NCBI GenBank assembly: GCA_903847915.1
Contig: CAINEW010000009.1
Span: 1-46,943 of the forward strand
Source of the DNA: an uncultured bacterium
Lineage (GTDB): Bacteria; Patescibacteriota; Minisyncoccia; UBA6257; GWB1-50-10
DNA length: 46,943 nucleotides
Direction: 5' to 3'
The notes beneath the pieces were generated by a model, which worked only from the letters and a program-made list of their open reading frames with translations, made no database searches and was not told where the DNA came from. Numbering within the stretch: the stretch's first letter is position 1; each line of letters starts with the position of its first letter. Of the stretch, positions 7,405 through 14,731 are shown piece by piece. Made by a program: the position numbers and the translations under genes.

Positions 7405-9168
7405 ATGAAAAAAGATAATCATCATGATGAAATTCGTCATTCGCTCGCCCATCTTCTTGCGGCGGCAGTGCTCAAAAAATACCCTAAAACAAAATTGGGT
7501 ATTGGACCCGTCATTGAACACGGCTTCTATTATGATTTTAAAACGCCCATGCCGCTCACTCCGGAGGATTTGAAAGAGTTAGAAACCACGATGCGGGATT
7601 ATATCAAACAATCACTCCCTTTTAAGGGTAAGAAAGTGACCCCCGCAGAAGCGAAAAAACTCTTTTCTCTAAAAGGCAGAGAGCAACCTTTCAAATTAGA
7701 ACTTATTGAAGAATTTAAGAAAGATAAAAAACCGCTTACGGTCTATGCCACCGGTGAGATCTTTTTAGACCTCTGTCGCGGAGGACATGTAAAAAATACG
7801 AAGGAAATCAATCCTGATGCATTCACGCTCACCCACCTTGCAGGCGCCTACTGGCGTGGCGACGAAAAAAAAGCGCAACTTACACGCGTCTATGGGCTCG
7901 CCTTTGAAACAAAGAAAGAACTAGATGAACATCTCGCGATGCTAGAAGAAGCAAAGCGACGCGATCATCGGAAACTCGGCGCGGAATTAGATCTTTTTAC
8001 TTTTGATGATTTAGTAGGTAAAGGACTCCCTCTATGGTTGCCTCACGGCACGATTCTCAAAAATCAAATAGAGCAGTGCGCGATAGAGATGGAAGAAAGG
8101 TATGGCTATGAACGCGTTTCTACTCCCCATCTCGCCAAAGAAGAGCTTTATCTTACTTCTGGCCATCTTCCCTATTACAAAGAAGGTATGTATCCGGCAA
8201 TGACGATGGACGACGGCACCTATTATTTGAAATCAATGAATTGCCCGCATCATCATTTGATTTACAAAGCACGTCCGCGAAGCTATCGCGATTTGCCGTT
8301 ACGTTTTGCGGAATACGGCACGGTCTATCGCAATGAACTTTCTGGTACCCTTGCGGGACTTTTGCGCGTGCGGATGCTTTCTATGAACGACGCACATATT
8401 TACTGTACAAAAGATCAGATTGAAGAGGAGTTTAAAAAAGTAATTGCGTTAAATCTTGAATACTTTAAATTATTTGGACTTACTCACTATTGGTTCCGTC
8501 TTTCCAAGTGGGATCCGAAACGGAAAGGAAAATATATCAACGAGCCCGCGAATTGGAAATTAACAGAAAGCGTATTGCGGAAGATATTAAAAGAAATGAA
8601 TGTACCTTTTACCGAAGTGGCAGACGAGGCAGCATTTTATGGTCCAAAAGTGGACGTGCAGTTTAAATCGGTTATCGGGCGCGAAGAGTCGCTTTCTACT
8701 ATTCAATTAGATTTTGCGGCGAAAAAAAGGTTTGGACTTTCGTATGTTGATAAGAACGGAAAAGAAAATAATGAAGTATTTGTGATTCATCGCGCTCCGC
8801 TTTCTACTCATGAACGTTTTATCGCCTTTCTTTTAGAACATTACGCAGGCGTATTTCCTTTGTGGCTTTCTCCTCTACAAGTAGCGATTTTACCGGTCAG
8901 CGAGAATCATTTTGCCCACGCAGAAATAATTACTCAAGAACTTAAAAAAAATCATATTCGCGTGACACTTAATTCTGCGAATGAGACATTGGGAAAACGC
9001 ATTCGTGAAGCAGAACTTAAAAAGATTCCCTCTATTCTCGTGATCGGAGATAAAGAGGTTGAGTCCGGTACCGTGAGCGTCCGCACGCGAGGCATTAAAG
9101 AAAGTGTAGTATTGCCTGTTGAAGAATATATCAAAAAACTCAAAGAGCGTATTTTTTCAAAATCTTAG
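7405..9168 (+). CDS. thrS: Threonyl-tRNA synthetase lacking the TGS domain
   Basis: It charges tRNA-Thr. From the start at 7405 the protein is 587 aa and begins directly at the second N-terminal (editing) domain, with HSLAH (12-16) and later CRGGH, the His/Cys set of the editing site. The roughly 60-residue TGS domain of typical ThrRS is absent. The class II core follows, with MNCPHHH and FAEYGTVYRNE. Its motif-2 region reads RVRMLSMNDAHIYC, where most bacterial enzymes have an FTQDDAHIFC-like sequence. The C-terminal anticodon-binding domain is intact (about 490-587). I reject the track's start at 7375 because the -10 hexamer lies downstream of it. The terminator after the gene overlaps the end of the convergent orphan gene. 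Confidence 0.95.
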   Translation: MKKDNHHDEIRHSLAHLLAAAVLKKYPKTKLGIGPVIEHGFYYDFKTPMPLTPEDLKELETTMRDYIKQSLPFKGKKVTPAEAKKLFSLKGREQPFKLELIEEFKKDKKPLTVYATGEIFLDLCRGGHVKNTKEINPDAFTLTHLAGAYWRGDEKKAQLTRVYGLAFETKKELDEHLAMLEEAKRRDHRKLGAELDLFTFDDLVGKGLPLWLPHGTILKNQIEQCAIEMEERYGYERVSTPHLAKEELYLTSGHLPYYKEGMYPAMTMDDGTYYLKSMNCPHHHLIYKARPRSYRDLPLRFAEYGTVYRNELSGTLAGLLRVRMLSMNDAHIYCTKDQIEEEFKKVIALNLEYFKLFGLTHYWFRLSKWDPKRKGKYINEPANWKLTESVLRKILKEMNVPFTEVADEAAFYGPKVDVQFKSVIGREESLSTIQLDFAAKKRFGLSYVDKNGKENNEVFVIHRAPLSTHERFIAFLLEHYAGVFPLWLSPLQVAILPVSENHFAHAEIITQELKKNHIRVTLNSANETLGKRIREAELKKIPSILVIGDKEVESGTVSVRTRGIKESVVLPVEEYIKKLKERIFSKS

Positions 9169-9683
9169 TAATAAAAAATCCCTTCTTTTTTCCAAAAGGG
9201 ATTTTTAAATAATACCACATTTGTATCTGTTGGAATCTCCTGTTTTTCATCAGGAGGAATCCAACGCTCTATGCCGTCCGCGATAAGGATAAGATAAGTA
9301 CTATCTGCTAATACATCATCAAGAAGAAATTGCTCGTCTCTCATCAGAATACTTGAGGGTACCACGACAAGATTTTTTTCATTTCCTATGAAACATGTAT
9401 TGTGAAAAAAATGTTTTGCAATCATAAATGCACTCTCTCCATTTTGAGCAATCCTTATTGATGAATCAACTTCATTTTCTGATAAGTTTGAATCAATATA
9501 GATTACACCACTCACATACCATCTACTATCCTGAAAAATATCTTCTGCAAGTTCCATCTTATTATTTTCACGATTATCGATAATAAGCACCACTGGAAAT
9601 TTTGGATAATTAAAGAGAGACGTAGTGCCTATTACTACACATACGATACAAAGAGAAAAAAATATATAAAAAAATCTACTCAT
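9165..9683 (-). CDS. Membrane-anchored or secreted orphan protein
   Basis: The 172-aa product begins MSRFFYIFFSLCIVCVVIGTTS, an N-terminal TM or signal-anchor segment, followed by a soluble extracytoplasmic part of about 145 residues with acidic stretches and PPDEKQE near the end. No family is recognised. The ATG at 9683 has AGGAG 7 nt upstream, so I prefer it over the TTG one codon earlier used in the ORF track. The last dozen codons are encoded by the thrS terminator hairpin, and the gene overlaps thrS by 4 bp. miaA diverges from it. Confidence 0.7.
   Translation of the reverse strand: MSRFFYIFFSLCIVCVVIGTTSLFNYPKFPVVLIIDNRENNKMELAEDIFQDSRWYVSGVIYIDSNLSENEVDSSIRIAQNGESAFMIAKHFFHNTCFIGNEKNLVVVPSSILMRDEQFLLDDVLADSTYLILIADGIERWIPPDEKQEIPTDTNVVLFKNPFWKKEGIFYY
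9174..9206 (+). terminator. Terminator of thrS inside the orphan gene's 3' end
   Basis: AAAAATCCCTT pairs with AAGGGATTTTT across an 11-nt loop just after the thrS stop. On the other strand the same bases encode the C-terminal residues of the convergent orphan. Confidence 0.85.
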
Positions 9684-9714
9684 CAATTTTCTCCTGATGA
9701 TTAGTGAATAAAAT

Positions 9715-9741
9715 TTGTAAATTACCGAAATTAAATATACT
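9715..9741 (+). promoter_or_regulatory. miaA promoter
   Basis: TTGTAA (9715-9720) and TATACT (9736-9741) are separated by 15 bp. The hexamer ends 14 nt before the miaA ATG, predicting a leader of about 8 nt without a Shine-Dalgarno. Confidence 0.45.
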
Positions 9742-9755
9742 ATAACAATATAAAA

Positions 9756-10670
9756 ATGTCAAAGAATCTTATTGTCATTCTAGGCCCCACTGCGAGTGGG
9801 AAAAGCGCACTTGCGGTTGCTCTTGCACAACGCGTGAATGGCGAGGTTATTTCTGCCGATTCACGACAGGTCTATAGAGGAATGGACATCGGCTCTGGGA
9901 AGATTACTAAAAGAGAGATGAAGGGCATCCCCCATCACCTCCTTGATGTAAGTTCTCCTAGATATAGATTTACAGTCACACACTATCAAAAACGTGCCCT
10001 TAAAGCGATTAATGATGTTTGGAGGCGAAGCAAGACACCCATTCTCTGCGGTGGCACAGGGCTTTATATTCACGCAGTGACGGATGGTATTATCATTCCT
10101 GAAGTAAAACCGAACTTTACACTTCGCAAGAAATTAGAAAAAATGAGTGTAGAACAATTATTTCAATTATTAAAAAAGAAAGATTCTCGACGGGCGAGTA
10201 TTATTGACCCTCATAATCCCCGACGATTGATAAGAGCACTAGAAATTATAGACACATTAGGAAAAGTGCCACAATTAAAATCAAAACCCTTGGATGCACA
10301 CATATTATTTATCGGTATTAAAAAAGATAAAGAAGAACTTAAAAAACTTATCACTGCTCGTCTCCACACGCGTCTTAAAAAAGGGATGATTCAGGAGGTA
10401 AAAAATCTCCACATAAAAGGTGCTTCATGGAAACGGTTAGAAGATTTTGGATTAGAATATCGTTTTATCGCACAGTTTTTACAAAAGAAAATTACCGAAC
10501 GGGAAATGATTGATTTTATTATTAAAGAGAGTGTGCAGTACGCAAAACGCCAAATGACCTGGTTTTCTTCTCATAATAAGAAAGGAGATAATCAAATTCA
10601 TTGGATAACAAATCAAAAACAAGCTTTTTCACTTATAAATAACTTCCTCACAAAAAATCCAAAATCCTAA
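9756..10670 (+). CDS. miaA: tRNA dimethylallyltransferase
   Basis: MiaA transfers a dimethylallyl group to N6 of A37 in tRNAs reading UNN codons. The protein shows the P-loop GPTASGKS (10-17), the substrate motif ISADSRQVYRGMDIG, and CGGTGLYI downstream, all characteristic of the family. At 304 aa it has normal length. No miaB lies nearby. It is transcribed alone from its own promoter and followed by a palindrome and a terminator shared with the convergent orphan gene. Confidence 0.95.
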   Translation: MSKNLIVILGPTASGKSALAVALAQRVNGEVISADSRQVYRGMDIGSGKITKREMKGIPHHLLDVSSPRYRFTVTHYQKRALKAINDVWRRSKTPILCGGTGLYIHAVTDGIIIPEVKPNFTLRKKLEKMSVEQLFQLLKKKDSRRASIIDPHNPRRLIRALEIIDTLGKVPQLKSKPLDAHILFIGIKKDKEELKKLITARLHTRLKKGMIQEVKNLHIKGASWKRLEDFGLEYRFIAQFLQKKITEREMIDFIIKESVQYAKRQMTWFSSHNKKGDNQIHWITNQKQAFSLINNFLTKNPKS

Positions 10671-10681
10671 AAATGAATTTA

Positions 10682-10711
10682 TACAATGTCTCACGATCGT
10701 GAAATCTTGTA
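10682..10711. repeat. 30-bp palindrome, copy 1 (imperfect)
   Basis: The core TCACGATCGTGA and right arm AAATCTTGTA match the perfect palindrome at 34521-34550 at 27 of 30 positions. Both copies sit next to the terminator of a minus-strand orphan gene. Confidence 0.75.
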
Positions 10712-10723
10712 CTTTCGTTATTA

Positions 10724-10758
10724 AAAAATCCCGCTGTAATCACTACAGTGGGATTTTT
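10724..10758. terminator. Bidirectional terminator between miaA and orphan gene
   Basis: AAAAATCCCGCTGTA pairs with TACAGTGGGATTTTT (one mismatch) around a short loop, with A and T tracts on both sides. It serves miaA (+) and the orphan gene (-). Confidence 0.85.
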
Positions 10759-10762
10759 ATTG

Positions 10763-11059
10763 TTACTGAATTTCATAAATTGTAATACCAGATTCTTCCC
10801 GAATAGGTAAAAGACTTAAACCACTTAATGCAGAAAAGCATTCTAAAAAAAATAATATCTCTTTTTTAGAAGAAAATTCTATTTTATTATCCCTACCAGA
10901 AGCCCATTCGAAATACATTGAAGTGAGTCCTCTTATGGGAGATAGAAGGATTGCTTCCTTGTCGATGTATTGTATAAAAATCTTATCTCCTTTACGAAGA
11001 CTCGTCTGATTATTTTCAAACGATAGCTTCAAATCTATCGTTCTTTCTTGTGATTGCAT
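10763..11059 (-). CDS. Orphan 98-aa cytoplasmic protein, unknown
   Basis: A small soluble protein with no signal peptide or TM segment. It begins MQSQERTIDLKL and looks alpha/beta mixed with a hydrophobic centre (EILFFLECFSALSGLSLL). No family is recognised. It lies 61 nt downstream of gatB on the same strand and ends at a good terminator, so it may be read from gatB or from its own weak promoter. No Shine-Dalgarno is visible. The 30-bp palindrome lies just beyond its terminator. Confidence 0.6.
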   Translation of the reverse strand: MQSQERTIDLKLSFENNQTSLRKGDKIFIQYIDKEAILLSPIRGLTSMYFEWASGRDNKIEFSSKKEILFFLECFSALSGLSLLPIREESGITIYEIQ

Positions 11060-11120
11060 AACTGTCCATAGATTGTTAATAATACTGAATACTTACTATT
11101 TTAGAATAACATTCTTATTA

Positions 11121-12542
11121 CTAATCTGTCAATAGCTTTTCAAAAAGTGCTCTAAGCACACTAGGATCGGCTTGGCCTTTGGTTTTTGCCATTCCTTGTC
11201 CTACCAAAAACTGCAGGGCGCTTGTTTTACCTTTTTTATAGTCCTCAACTACTTTTGGATGCACTCCAATAATTTCCTCTACAATCAGCTTTAATGTATT
11301 TTCATCGCCAATTACTTGCACACCACTTTGTTCTAAAAGTGTTTCTGGATCTTCGCCCGTATCTGCCATTTGTTTTAATAAATCTTTTGCAAGACGACTC
11401 AATAATTTTCCTTCATCAATAAGTGCCACAAAATGCGCGAAATGTTCTGGAGTGATTTTTGATTCACTTATTGTTATTTTTTTTTCTTTTAATAATCCTA
11501 ATAGATCGTTTAGATAATAATTGATAAGCGTGGAACAGGATGCATTTTCTTTTTTCTCCTGAAATTCTGATACTGCATTTTCAAAATAATCTGCCACTGA
11601 TTTATCTTCTGTAAGGATTTCTGCCTGCGCGGGCGTACATCCGAATTCATTAATAAACCGATGATATTTTGCTTCAGGAAGTTCGGGAAGAAGATTTTTA
11701 ATTTCTTCTCTATTCCATTTCGTGAGATCAAGAGGGGGCAAATCTGGCTCTGGGAAATAGCGGTAATCGTGCGCGGATTCTTTTGAGCGCTGACTTATTG
11801 TTATTTGCTTTTTCTCGTCCCACCCACGCGTTTCTTGCACCACTTTTTCTCCTCGCTCTAATGCCTCTTCTTGGCGCTTTAATTCATAACGAATAGCACC
11901 CTCTACCGCACGGAATGAATTAAGATTTTTTACTTCCACTTTCGTCCCAAATCCTTCGCCTTCTTCTTTGCGCACAGAGATATTTGCTTCCACACGCATT
12001 TGGCCCTGCTCCATATTTGCATCCGATACTCCTAAATAGCGCAATATTCTTTGTAATGCTTTTCCAAACGCGACTGCTTCTTCGGGAGTATGAATGTCTG
12101 GCTCGGTCACAAGCTCCATTAAGGGTACGCCTGCGCGATTATAATCCACTAAACTCATTCCTTCTTTATCGTGCCCTAAGGTCCCCGTATCTTCTTCAAG
12201 ATGTACACGCGTAATACGCACGCCTTTTAACATCCCTCCTTCTACTAATGGCTCTTCGTATTGTGAAATCTGATAGCCCTTCGGCAAGTCGGGATAAAAA
12301 TAACTCTTACGATCAAAATGGGAATGATCGGCTATTTTACTTTCAAGTGCATACCCTACTTTTACGACACTTTTTATTGCCTCCTCGTTCATGGTCGGCA
12401 ACACCCCCGGATGCGCAAGACAAATGGGACATACGTTTGTATTGGGTCGTGTTTCATAAGGGTCGTTCTTACACCCGCAAAACATCTTCGTGTGCGTTTT
12501 GAGTTCCACATGGATTTCTAACCCAATTGTCGGAATATACAT
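11121..12542 (-). CDS. gatB: Asp/Glu-tRNA(Asn/Gln) amidotransferase subunit B
   Basis: GatB of the GatCAB transamidase converts mischarged Glu-tRNA(Gln) or Asp-tRNA(Asn) to the amide form; this subunit carries the kinase active site and recognises the tRNA. The N-terminus has IGLEIHVEL and a zinc site with Cys 22, 24, 38 and 41 (CGC and CPIC). FDRKSYFYPDLPKGYQISQ and PLMELVTEPDI follow, and the C-terminal 150 residues form the YqeY-like tRNA-binding tail. The length of 473 aa is normal. gatA and gatC are not in the window. The extended -10 upstream supports the ATG at 12542. Confidence 0.96.
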   Translation of the reverse strand: MYIPTIGLEIHVELKTHTKMFCGCKNDPYETRPNTNVCPICLAHPGVLPTMNEEAIKSVVKVGYALESKIADHSHFDRKSYFYPDLPKGYQISQYEEPLVEGGMLKGVRITRVHLEEDTGTLGHDKEGMSLVDYNRAGVPLMELVTEPDIHTPEEAVAFGKALQRILRYLGVSDANMEQGQMRVEANISVRKEEGEGFGTKVEVKNLNSFRAVEGAIRYELKRQEEALERGEKVVQETRGWDEKKQITISQRSKESAHDYRYFPEPDLPPLDLTKWNREEIKNLLPELPEAKYHRFINEFGCTPAQAEILTEDKSVADYFENAVSEFQEKKENASCSTLINYYLNDLLGLLKEKKITISESKITPEHFAHFVALIDEGKLLSRLAKDLLKQMADTGEDPETLLEQSGVQVIGDENTLKLIVEEIIGVHPKVVEDYKKGKTSALQFLVGQGMAKTKGQADPSVLRALFEKLLTD

Positions 12543-12552
12543 ATATAAAGAG

Positions 12553-12561
12553 ATGATACCA
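12553..12561 (-). promoter_or_regulatory. Extended -10 of gatB
   Basis: The minus strand reads TGGTATCAT, a TGn plus hexamer, ending 10 nt before the gatB ATG. This gives a predicted leader of about 3 nt. Confidence 0.5.
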
Positions 12562-12583
12562 CGAGTTTTCTGAATTGAAAATA

Positions 12584-12612
12584 AAAAATCCCACTCATAG
12601 AGCGGGATTTTA
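12584..12612 (-). terminator. Terminator of the thymidylate kinase gene
   Basis: AAAATCCC-CTC pairs with GAG-GGGATTTT around a short loop and is followed by A/T runs. It lies 3' of tmk on the minus strand and upstream of the gatB promoter. Confidence 0.8.
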
Positions 12613-12615
12613 TAC

Positions 12616-13383
12616 TCATCGCCATAACGACATTACTGCCTCTTTTGTGTATTGTAATACCGCTTCGGGAGGCGCATTTCCGTCCACAATCACCACACGT
12701 TCGTTTTTCTCTTTTGCGAGATCAATACAAGAGCAATAGGTGTCTATTGTCCTCTCGATCTTTCCTTTTGTTTCATTCTCATCAAAATGTTTTTTTGATA
12801 TTTTCATGCGATGGATCACGGTTTCCACAGGAACATCTATATAGATCGTCAAATCTGGCACGCAATATTTATCACCAATAATTATTTCTCGCCAGTGATT
12901 GATTGTATGCAACGATATACCTTGCATCATGCCGTACACATTCGTACTCCATTGATAACGGTCTTGAATAGTGCTTATCCCCCATCCCAATCTTTTGAGA
13001 ATAATATGCTCAAGATCCATTCTCCTGTCAGCCATAAAGAGTGTTTGTTTTTCAAGAAAATCAAGTGGTTCTTTTCTTGAAATTTTATTCATGATGAGAT
13101 GGAGCATATCATAAAAGGCATTTGAGGGACCCCAAGAGAAACTTGATTTCCCAAGATCTTCAATCACCTGATTAAGATGAATGTTATCAAGTGAAATGTG
13201 ATCCGTCATAAGACGCACGAGCATACCAAAGACATTGTTACTTGTTGGCTCTTGGTTCAACATCACCGGAATCCCTTCTTTTTTGAGCGCTTCTGTGAGC
13301 CCACCGACTAATGTTGTTTTCCCTGCGTGTGTGACTGACTCCACCACAATAAACGCTGGGTTATGATTTTTTACCGATTTCAT
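12616..13383 (-). CDS. tmk: Divergent thymidylate kinase
   Basis: A P-loop nucleoside monophosphate kinase, most like thymidylate kinase (dTMP to dTDP). It has ESVTHAGKTT (15-24) as P-loop, the TMK-like ADRR segment, the DRYQWSTNVY motif and TIYIDVPVETVIHRM before the lid. The P-loop lacks the usual first glycine (the family has GxDGxGKS/T). I set the start at 13383, not 13467 as in the track, because AAAGGTG precedes this ATG and the longer form would include the rplK terminator. That leaves 255 aa, slightly long for TMK. A deoxynucleoside kinase is an alternative. Confidence 0.8.
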   Translation of the reverse strand: MKSVKNHNPAFIVVESVTHAGKTTLVGGLTEALKKEGIPVMLNQEPTSNNVFGMLVRLMTDHISLDNIHLNQVIEDLGKSSFSWGPSNAFYDMLHLIMNKISRKEPLDFLEKQTLFMADRRMDLEHIILKRLGWGISTIQDRYQWSTNVYGMMQGISLHTINHWREIIIGDKYCVPDLTIYIDVPVETVIHRMKISKKHFDENETKGKIERTIDTYCSCIDLAKEKNERVVIVDGNAPPEAVLQYTKEAVMSLWR

Positions 13384-13415
13384 ATCAGCACCTTTCTTTG
13401 TTTGTATTAAGATTT

Positions 13416-13456
13416 TAAAAAAATAACTACTGGAACCAAGTGTGCCAGTAGTTATT
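13416..13456 (-). terminator. Terminator of the secE-nusG-rplK operon
   Basis: The 12-bp stem AATAACTACTGG/CCAGTAGTTATT is followed on the minus strand by a T run. It lies 20 nt after the rplK stop. Confidence 0.9.
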
Positions 13457-13475
13457 GCAAAAGTCAAAAGGTTTA

Positions 13476-13901
13476 CTAATCGCCTATTTCAATGCCCATG
13501 TTGCGGGCGCTTCCTGCAATAATTTTCATTGCTGATTCAATATTTTCTGTATTCAAATCCACCATCTTTTTTTCAGCAATTTCGCGCAATTGCGCGTTTG
13601 TGATTTTACCCACTTTTTGCGTGTGGGGCGTTGCAGCACCTTTTTCTACGCCTGCATATTTTCTTAATAATGCTGACGCAGGAGAGGTTTTGAGTTTAAA
13701 TTCAAAGGTACGATCTTCAAAAATAGTAATTTCTGCAGGAACAATATCTCCCATCATTGTTTTGGTCGCCTCATTAAATTGCTGACAAAATTGAGCGATA
13801 TTCACCCCATGCTGACCAAGTGCAGGGCCGATCGGTGGTGCGGGATTTGCCTTACCTGCTTCAATTTGGAGCTTTAATACTGTCTTAATTGGTTTTGCCA
13901 T
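13476..13901 (-). CDS. rplK: 50S ribosomal protein L11
   Basis: uL11, part of the GTPase-associated centre at the base of the L7/L12 stalk. The N-terminal domain contains the proline-rich [16 protein letters not shown] that binds antibiotics and EF-G; the C-terminal domain binds 23S rRNA. At 141 aa it has the normal length. It follows nusG by 27 nt and ends the operon at a strong terminator. The usual next gene, rplA (L1), is not here, and rplJ-rplL form a separate unit at 24-25 kb. Confidence 0.97.
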   Translation of the reverse strand: MAKPIKTVLKLQIEAGKANPAPPIGPALGQHGVNIAQFCQQFNEATKTMMGDIVPAEITIFEDRTFEFKLKTSPASALLRKYAGVEKGAATPHTQKVGKITNAQLREIAEKKMVDLNTENIESAMKIIAGSARNMGIEIGD

Positions 13902-13928
13902 AATGGTTTATAGTCCTTTATTTTTACC

Positions 13929-14489
13929 TTAAATCTTCTGAACTTGCAAGGAATCGAGCTCTACCAACGTTTCGCGTCCGAAAATAGGCACTGACACTTT
14001 GATTTTTCCGTGCTCGTTGTCCACTTCTGATACCTTTCCCTCTTGTTCCTTGAATGGTCCATCACTAATCTTAACTATGTCATTCACTTTGAAATCTACA
14101 TTAAATTTAATATCTTTTTCTCCCATACGAATCATCAGCTCATCAATTTCCTGTTTGGAGAGAGGGGTTGGCGTTGCACTGTTTGCACCCACAAATCCTG
14201 TGACACGCGGCGTATTACGCACCACAGACCATGAATCGTGATCCATAATCATATCCACCAATACATAACCGGGATAAATTTTTTCTTCTATGGTATAGCG
14301 CTTTCCGTTTTTTACTTTAATTTTTATTTCTTTCGGCACAATCACATTGAAAATTTTATCCGCCATAAAGAGCGATTCAATGCGTTGCTTCAAATAACGA
14401 GTGACGGCCTCTTCATAGCCCGAATAGGTGTGCACCGCATACCATTTACGATCACCTTGTGTTTCTTGTGTTGCGCGTTGTTCGTTCAT
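13929..14489 (-). CDS. nusG: Transcription antitermination factor NusG
   Basis: NusG binds RNA polymerase and suppresses pausing or couples it to Rho and the ribosome. Residues 1-120 form the NGN domain (KWYAVHTYSGYEE, YPGYVLVDM), and the C-terminal KOW domain begins near FKVNDIVKISDGPF. At 186 aa it has the usual length. It sits 6 nt after secE and before rplK, in the conserved secE-nusG-rplK order. No Shine-Dalgarno precedes the ATG. Confidence 0.97.
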   Translation of the reverse strand: MNEQRATQETQGDRKWYAVHTYSGYEEAVTRYLKQRIESLFMADKIFNVIVPKEIKIKVKNGKRYTIEEKIYPGYVLVDMIMDHDSWSVVRNTPRVTGFVGANSATPTPLSKQEIDELMIRMGEKDIKFNVDFKVNDIVKISDGPFKEQEGKVSEVDNEHGKIKVSVPIFGRETLVELDSLQVQKI

Positions 14490-14495
14490 AATGAT

Positions 14496-14684
14496 TTAGC
14501 GAGCAATAATAGTTTCAATGATTTTAAGAAAGAGAAAATCGAGTGCACCCAAAAATACCGCAAATCCTAATGAGATTCCGACAACAAACAATGTATATCG
14601 TGTTGCCTCTTCACGCGTGAGCCAATTTACTTTCCTTAACTCATCACGAGATTCTTCTAAGAACGTTTTGATTGATGTCGCCAT
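14496..14684 (-). CDS. secE: Preprotein translocase subunit SecE
   Basis: SecE is the small essential subunit of the SecYEG channel. The 62-aa protein has the conserved amphipathic helix with RKVNWLTREEA and one TM segment (about 30-52), as in single-span SecE of most bacteria. It is the first gene of secE-nusG-rplK and has a strong promoter immediately upstream, right behind gyrB. Confidence 0.93.
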   Translation of the reverse strand: MATSIKTFLEESRDELRKVNWLTREEATRYTLFVVGISLGFAVFLGALDFLFLKIIETIIAR

Positions 14685-14698
14685 AACGAATAGAGCTT

Positions 14699-14727
14699 AT
14701 TGTATCAAATGCGTATGGTTTTGTCTA
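14699..14727 (-). promoter_or_regulatory. Promoter of secE-nusG-rplK
   Basis: TAGACA (14722-14727) and TACAAT (14699-14704) on the minus strand are separated by exactly 17 bp, with a TGA extended -10. The hexamer ends 14 nt before the secE ATG. Confidence 0.7.
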
Positions 14728-14731
14728 GTTT

